64,000 bases of DNA. Origin: Hesseltinella vesiculosa. Lineage: Eukaryota > Mucoromycota > Mucoromycetes > Mucorales > Cunninghamellaceae. Shown here piece by piece: positions 57,676 to 64,000 of this stretch. Numbering within the stretch: position 1 is the first letter of the stretch; every line of letters begins with the position of its first letter. The notes beneath the pieces were generated by a model, which saw only the letters and a program-made list of their open reading frames with translations, did not search any database and was not told where the DNA came from. The DNA is taken from contig MCGT01000050.1 in assembly GCA_002104935.1 (NCBI GenBank), positions 1 to 64,000 of the forward strand. The letters are read 5' to 3'. Position numbers and translations under genes: made by a program.

Positions 57676-60071
57676 ATGACCCCCGTCCGCTTCCCTGCAC
57701 ATTTAAAACCGCATGGCCCCCAAGGCTCAGACTTGCTGGCTCAGGAACGACAAAGAGCTACATTTGACGCAAAGGCACTTACTGCCAAGATCTACGACCA
57801 AGGCGAACTGGCCAAGAAGAAGCAGATCCTGCAAGTCTTAACCAATGATCCCATTCTTAGTGACAAGTCCCATCGCTATTTCTGTGGCCGCGATGTACGC
57901 TTTAGCAAGGCAATGCAGGCTGCTCAACGCATGGCCGAACTGATTCAGTAAGGCACTTTCTCACTTTTTTTTTTTTTTTTGTCACATGAAAACTCCCAGC
58001 CAGTGGCTCCGACGCTTGGTCCTCACCCCAACTCTTTTTTACTCCTTCACTTTTCGTTAGAAAACACAAATGGACGCACGAAGACGTGCTCATGGCTGAT
58101 CTGCTTTTTGATGAAGCTGGACCTGTAAGTAGCCATGCTGCCAAAGGAAAGAGGAGAAGGGCAGCAGTTTTATTACATTTCGCTTATTTTGGTTTCATAT
58201 TTTTTAACGCAGTTCCGATTGCATCGCACCATGTTTATGCCCACCATCGAAGGCCAGGGCACCGATGAACAAAAGAAACTCTTCCTTGAACCAGCGCAGC
58301 GTTACGAAATCATTGGCTGTTACGCACAGACAGAGCTTGGGCATGGCTCCAACGTGCGCGGCCTCGAAACCACGGCTACCTACGACCGCTTGACAGGCAC
58401 TTTTATCCTACACTCGCCTACGCTGACCGCCTCCAAGTGGTGGATCGGTGGACTAGGAAAGACGGCAACCCATGCTGTGGTGATGGCTCGGCTGGTCATC
58501 AATGGAAAAGACCTGGGCCCGCACACGTTTGTTGTGCAAATCCGTGATCTCAAAACCCACGAGCCTCTGCCGGGCATCACTGTCGGTGACATTGGTCCCA
58601 AGTTTGGCTTCTCCACCGTCGACAACGGATTCATCCTCTTTGACAAAGTCCGCATTCCCCATATCTCCATGATGGCCCGCTTCTCCAAGGTCGACAAGGC
58701 TACTGGCGACTATATCAAACCTCCCAACGACAAATTATCTTACGGCACTATGGTGTTTGTGCGTGCCAACATTGTCATTGAAAGCCGCAATATTCTTGCC
58801 CGTGCCGCCACCGTTGCCATCCGCTATTCCAGTATCCGATCCCAAGGCGCCGATGCCGCCAACCCCAAGAAGATGGTCGTCGACGGCGTCACTAAAATTG
58901 TCGAAACCCCCGTGCTGGACTACATGATGCAACAATATCGCCTGCTCCCCATTGTCGCCCAGGCATACGCCTGCCACTTCACCGGCAAAGCCATGCACCG
59001 CAAGTACTATGAAAACCAGGCACGCATGGCCCAAGGTGACTTCTCCTTCCTGGCTGACCTCCACGCTTCGTCCTCGGGTCTGAAATCCCTCACCACCACC
59101 ATCGCTGTCGCTGCCATCGAGGAGTCGCGTCGTGCTTGTGGTGGCCATGGTTACTTGTTAGCCTCTGGCCTCGGTCAATTCTACCAAGACTATCTCCCCA
59201 AGGCTACTGTAAACTGCTGGAACATTGCAAAAAAAAAAAATAGATTTTCACTCACCCTTTTTTTATCGATAAGTGGGAGGGCGACAACTACTTGCTGACG
59301 CAACAAACGACACGGTATCTACTCAAGACGTACCGCTCGATTCGTGCAGGCAAAGTGCCTGAAAAGGATCAGCAGACCAATTTCTCGGTGCAGTACATCA
59401 GTGACTATCTTGGCAACCCCGGTGCCAAATGCTCCGTCGCCACCGAAGCCGACTGGACCAACCCTGAAACACTATTGAGCGTTTTCAAGAACCGCGTGGC
59501 CTACATGATCGAGCAAGCCGTGCATGACATTGACATTGATAACCGAACATGGAATGATATGCTCGTGGAAGTATACCGCATCAGCCGGGCTCACTGTCAA
59601 TTGATCATGGTATCCAACTTTTTCCAAGGCGTGTTCTCGTCCGATAGTGATGGCCTGGTGCGTCATGCGTTGGGTGATGTTGCGCTTCTGTATGCCCTTA
59701 CAACGCTGGAACAAGAATTGGCTGACGTCCTGACCTCAGGCTTTGTCACCCCTGCGCAAGCCTCCACCCTGAAAAAACAGGTCATCAGCGTGCTCAAGCG
59801 TGTGCGTCCCAATGCTGTGGCCCTCGTCGACGCTTTTGACTTTCCTGATTACCTTCTCAATTCGGCCCTTGGCTCCTCGGACGGTTATGTTTATGAGCGT
59901 CTCACGCAAATGGCCGAGCAAGAACCGTTGAACCATACCTCGGTCGTCCACGGCTATGATGACTTCTACCGCCCTCTTATCCATGCTGGTCAAGGTAATT
60001 GGCAGGTTGACATCCGAGGAGTAACCTCGCTCTGCGGCTATGACATCGACTCCAGCTCCTCCAAACTCTAG
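57676..60071 (+). CDS. POX1: Peroxisomal acyl-CoA oxidase
   Basis: Four exons: 57676-57947, 58061-58124, 58213-59208, 59274-60071; 709 aa, typical for the family. The flavin region is seen in GCYAQTELGHGSNVRGLET and KWWIGGLGKTATHAVVMA. The C-terminal domain has EESRRACGGHGY and WEGDNYLLTQQT. It ends in SSKL, a canonical type 1 peroxisomal targeting signal. It performs the first, H2O2-producing step of beta-oxidation (acyl-CoA to trans-2-enoyl-CoA). Confidence 0.96.
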
Positions 60072-60440
60072 AAAAGTAAACCATACCATACCCAAAATAA
60101 AACCTTTTTTTTTTTTTTTTTTTTTTTTTTTGCGAGTGCTCAAACGAAATGAATGTTCAAACGTGGCTTTAAACTAGAAAGAAGACCGTGCCATACATAG
60201 ATTTGAAACTTACATATGATCAATGACATGCGACACAGTAGTTCACAGCTTGCGATGGCACCAAATGCTCTCTCATGGGATGGTTAAAGCCGATAGCAAA
60301 AAGTGACACAGCTCTTGGATGGAGCAAGAGTGATATACAGAATTTTTAGTGATGTTGGCGCGCAGGATAAAAATTTTAGCAGGCAAAAGAAAACCAATTC
60401 ACTGGCAAAATAAATTTGAGTGCACGCTACCAGGTCTGAT
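60072..60440. other. 3' flank of POX1
   Basis: T26-27 run at about 60105-60131 directly after the AATAAAA signal. No gene recognised. Confidence 0.5.
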
Positions 60441-60444
60441 TTGT

Positions 60445-60545
60445 ACGCCGGCCACGCAAACCAGACCTCCGACTCCCGCAAACCTGATCTTCTCCACCCG
60501 CAAACTTACCCCCTCACGCAAACCAGATTCTGACTCCTGCAAACT
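60445..60545. repeat. Degenerate ~20-bp tandem repeat (CGCAAACC-type)
   Basis: Four to five copies of CGCAAACCAGAYYTCYGACTCC-like units in a row, starting CGCAAACCAG, CGCAAACCTG, CGCAAACTTA, CGCAAACCAG, TGCAAACTTG. A short minisatellite. Confidence 0.75.
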
Positions 60546-60933
60546 TGATTTCAAAGTGCGTAAAGGCTTGGGTAGTAAAATAAACCAATTTATTTCGTCG
60601 CTGAAGTACTAGGCCAACAAGGGAAGGATTGAATTGTAAAATCAAATCTATTGGAGGATTTCCCTGGTGCACCTTGGCGTAATTGTGACAAGGGCCACGG
60701 GATGCACCGGTCACATCCACGATATCGGAAAACTTCATTCCGTGAATGTATCTGCATTCCCATATTTTGTAGCGTACTTGTGGGCTCAGCCGTTTGTCAG
60801 CCGCTGCTGGATGACGAACGCTACGTTCAGATGTCGCTGCATCCATAGAAATCTGTTGTTGGGCTTCCTTGCCAAGGCTGTCCAAGATCCTGACGGTAGC
60901 AGGGCTGGTATAACTGCATGGGTAAGGCGACAT
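60514..60933 (-). pseudogene. Possible transposase N-terminal HTH remnant
   Basis: A 139-codon frame holds a helix-turn-helix-like stretch, RLSPQVRYKIWECRYIHG followed by MKFSDIVDVTGASRG and PCHNYAKV. The pattern resembles the N-terminal HTH of Tc1/mariner-type transposases. No DDE catalytic core follows, so if real it is a fragment. Low certainty. Confidence 0.3.
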
Positions 60934-61066
60934 TTATTTCTGGTTTAAGTGTATAATAAATAAATGAGCCTGGATGGCTAGGCCATACAAAAAGAAAATA
61001 GAAAAAAGAAAAAAAGATGCTGTATTACAGTGAATGAGGGAGGGAGGGGATGAAGAAAATATGCAA
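60934..61066. other. 3' flank of P4-ATPase gene
   Basis: Short A-rich stretch; likely 3' UTR of the minus-strand ATPase. Confidence 0.4.
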
Positions 61067-63929
61067 TTAGGTCGAAGTCGCCGACGAGATCAAGGTATCA
61101 TGAAGTGCGGTTTTGTCATCGGTTTCAGGGCGAGATGAGCGGCCATTGTTCAGGACCAGCTCCTGCTCACGGACAATGTCATTGTCATAAGGTCGGTACT
61201 GGTGGCCATAATATTTGCAGGCGATACGGGGTAGGAAGCAGGCCGTGACGGTTAGGATCAAGGTAAGCCAATACGAGCCGGTGCTGTAGAGAATGACTTG
61301 GCCGCGGAAATCGAACTGCAAAAAGAGCGAGTATATACAGGTGAAGACGTAGAAGGATGCAATGGATAGAATGATGACCACCAGCTGTATCCAGGTGTAG
61401 CTGTAGAGGCAAAAGGCAACAAAGAAATTGGCATCAAAGACAGCAATGCTAGCAATGATGGTGCCTATCTCGTACATACCGCTTTGCATATATCCGTGGC
61501 GATCTTGAGTGCCTTCGAGCAGAAGCATATAAGGAAAGAAGAAGCACACTGTCGATTGGAAGATGGCATCGATCACGGTCATCCAGAATCGTCGAGGCTT
61601 GAATTTGTCGTCCCGCAGGCCCATGCGATACAGCTCTGGATACAATTTGCTGACCTTGGAGCTCAAGTCTTGATCCCAGATGCCCAAAGCAATGACAGGA
61701 AGCGACGTGAAGATCAAGTTGTAGAGTGTCACCAAAGCATAATCAAACATCATTGTGCCTGTGAATCTACGAGGAATGAAAAAAGTTGTCAGCAGGCAGT
61801 GCATTCCTTTTTTTTTTTTTCCTTCAAGCAAGCCATCCTTTCTCCCTCTCCCTTTCGGGTAACGTACTGGCAAAAGATTTGATACCAAAACAAGACAAAG
61901 GTCCAAACGATGTTTTTGAAGAAAAATGCAATGGTCATTTCGGCGGTGCGGAGATACGACCAGCGACCGTGGATAAGCAGCAGTTTTTCAAGGAAGCAGA
62001 ATTGTGCAATGGCATAGTCAGACGCCATGACGGCTTGGCGGCCCTCGACACCAGAGATGCCCACCCCAACATTGGCTTCTTGAATCATCGAAACATCGTT
62101 GGCACCATCACCGACGGCCAAGGTCATTACGCCAAGACCTCGCTTGACAAGCGACACAATTTGAGCCTTTTGTTTGGGACTGACACGGCAGCAGATCACA
62201 CTGGCACAATGTGTGCCCAGACGCAACAAGAGTCGTTTGTTCACAGGCTCCAGAGCATATTGCAGGGTCTTACCATCGATCACAAGCGCACGCTTGACTT
62301 CTCGAGCGCGGGGGAGGTCTTGCGAAGCCGAGGTGGCCGAGGATTCAATGTTCTGCAAAGCATCATTGAGCTGCTGGAGAGTCTCATCACGGTCGCTGGT
62401 TTGGATGACAATCATCTCCATGTCGTTGGTAATCAAGTTGCAGGCATAGCCAATGTTGATAGCCGTCTCGGTTTTGTCGCCGGTGAGCACCCAGAGCTTG
62501 ATCCCAGATGTGGCCAGTTGAGCAATGGTATCAGGCACGCCATCCTGCAGCCGGTCTTCAATGGCAGTGCCACCCATCAGGAGCATATCATTTTCAATCT
62601 CTTCGCACACTTGGTCGAGTTTTTCTTCGCGGCCATAAATGCTGGCGTTGGCTTCAACAAAGCGGCGGTTCCATTCATCGTATTCGTCCTCAGCAATAAA
62701 GCGGTATGACAGACACAGGGTGCGCAGGCCTTCCTGAGCAAAGCGTTCCAAATCGTCGGCTGTTGCTTGGCGCACGTGCTGCTGTTTGCCTTCAAGGTCT
62801 TTCTGGGCACCAAAGTCCGAGCACAGGCGCTCGTAAATCACAGAGTCGGCGCCTTTGCACAGAAGCAGAATACGGCGAGTGCCGTCGCGGGGGCGCAGGA
62901 TCACGCTCATGCGCTTACGGGTTGAGTTGAATTCCAGCACATTCAGCAGCTCAAACACCTTGCTTTCACCCATGATATTCAGCATCATCAAGTCTGCTTC
63001 ACGTTCCAAAAAGGTGAAGCCCATATCACGAGCAGTTGCCACCAGCGCCGCTTCGTCGGGGCTTTGGGCCTTGTAGTCAATCACCTGGGGATGGTCTTTG
63101 TCAGGTTGATCCACAAGGGCAGTGTGGCAGAGAGCCAGGGTGGAAAAAAAATGGATGATGGCCGTCGCGTGGTCGTCTTTCTTTGCCAAATCCTCGAACA
63201 GAGCAGGGTCAACAAATGTCGGGTGCTTGTTCAAATGTGGGTTTCGGAACAGCTTGGCCTGCAAGTCAAACATCTTGGTCGTCAGGCGATCCCAGTCCTC
63301 GTCTGAGTATCCTTTCGGTAGCGTCGCTTTCTCATCAGGCGTTTTCTCGTCAGGCAGCCTTCCTGAGTCAGTGTCGTTATCGTCGGGTGGCTCATGGTAC
63401 GCGCTGTCACGTAAATGTGCGCCACGGGTAGCCTCCGTATCGCCAAGCCCATAAGCAACGCCATCGATGGTGCATTTGCGGAACTCCATGACATTTTGCG
63501 TCAATGTGCCTGTCTTATCCGAGAAGATATATTCAATTTGGCCCAGATCATCCGAGATGTTCCAGGTGCGGGCCAGGCAGGTTTGATCGGTCGGTTCATA
63601 GTACATATCAATATCTTGATAGATGAAATAGGCCTAGCAGTAACAAGCAGGTAAGTTTAACGAGTTGGACATAAAAAGCAAGAGGCGACCAGCAGTTTTC
63701 TTACAGCAAAAGTCTTGACGATTTCCACCGAAATATACAGTGAGATGGGCACGATGTTCTGGTACAAGATCAGAGCCACCCAAAAGGTTACAAAGCCTAG
63801 CCAAGTTGCACTGTTTCCTTCGATGCCAAAGTCAAAATGCCTTGACGAACCGCCAACATTGAAATACACGCTGGAGATGATAGCTGTCACGACGCAAAGG
63901 CCGGCCAGGATCATGAAGTTGGCAATGAC
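61067..63929 (-). CDS. DNF1: P4-ATPase phospholipid flippase, Dnf1/Dnf2-like; 5' part outside window
   Basis: Three exons seen: 63705-63929, 61868-63633, 61067-61766 (897 codons); the gene begins beyond base 64000. The first exon carries membrane segments and the P4 signature PISLYISVEIVK. The second has the phosphorylation motif DKTGTLTQNV, KGADSVIYERL, LTGDKTETAINI and the hinge GDGANDVSMIQEA. The third carries the last transmembrane helices. FTGTMMFDYALVTLYNLIFTSLPVI resembles Dnf1/Dnf2 more than Drs2. These pumps flip phosphatidylcholine/ethanolamine to the cytosolic leaflet of the plasma membrane with an Lem3/CDC50 partner. An exon immediately upstream starts after the AG at 63930. Confidence 0.94.
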
Positions 63930-64000
63930 CTAAAAAAAAAAAAAAAAATAGGCGTCATTAAATTTCTCGGTCGTCTGGATTCTTTTTTTTAAAGCTGACA
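63930..64000. other. Intron of the P4-ATPase gene at the window edge
   Basis: An A17 run read as T on the coding strand precedes AG at the acceptor. Consistent with intronic sequence; the next upstream exon is outside. Confidence 0.7.

Overview
This window is nuclear DNA of a filamentous fungus, most likely an early-diverging one (Mucoromycota, probably Mucorales). Four things point there: many short (about 45-130 nt) GT-AG introns with pyrimidine-rich acceptors; very frequent A/T homopolymers of 10-30 nt; purely eukaryotic gene content (ATG1, SF3A2, a P4-ATPase, peroxisomal acyl-CoA oxidase, a CENP-O-like protein, an Rrm4-like protein); and a characteristic zinc-cluster protein. No rRNA, tRNA or CRISPR could be supported. 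Exon models below were built by hand from splice sites and reading phase, and the phase closes for every multi-exon gene called intact.

Layout. 1-2599 (-): a Fanzor-type RNA-guided nuclease gene, cut by the window edge. 3876-8627 (+): an A20/AN1 zinc-finger protein and an NFX1/Fap1-type zinc-finger protein. 8.9-9.8 kb: a near-perfect ~0.78 kb palindrome abutting a pogo/Tigger transposase remnant. 10.4-17.6 kb: CMC2, an Rrm4-like RNA-binding protein (-) and ATG1 (+). 18.5-26.1 kb: zinc-cluster factor, PRO3 (-), ARF6-like GTPase, SDHAF2 (-), CBS/PB1 membrane protein. 28.5-32.4 kb: forkhead factor (with a GC-AG intron inside the forkhead domain) and tryptophanyl-tRNA synthetase. 32.6-34.3 kb: a large inverted duplication (about 590 bp arms) carrying two head-to-head copies of the start of an unknown ORF. 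34.3-39.5 kb: CENP-O-like, SF3A2, class III aminotransferase. 41.7-44.5 kb (-): secreted orphan and a nine-exon palmitoyl-protein thioesterase with a 12-nt exon. 45-47 kb: two orphans. 47.1-49.7 kb (-): a ten-exon HutD-like plus aspartoacylase-like fusion. 50.3-53.4 kb: TED1-like phosphoesterase (+) and a two-HMG-box protein (-). 54.1-57.4 kb (+): a second Fanzor gene with the RuvC and zinc-ribbon motifs. 57.7-60.1 kb: acyl-CoA oxidase ending in SKL. 61.1-64.0 kb (-): P4-ATPase, cut by the right edge.

The most interesting content is the pair of Fanzor (eukaryotic TnpB-like, OMEGA) genes at opposite ends of the window. They are clearly diverged from each other, share an N-terminal zinc-knuckle module and a VDPG RuvC-I motif, and each shows frame lesions or atypically short introns. 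Structured inverted repeats lie just outside the second one. The rest is mostly conserved housekeeping genes, with several unusual gene structures and one uncommon domain fusion.
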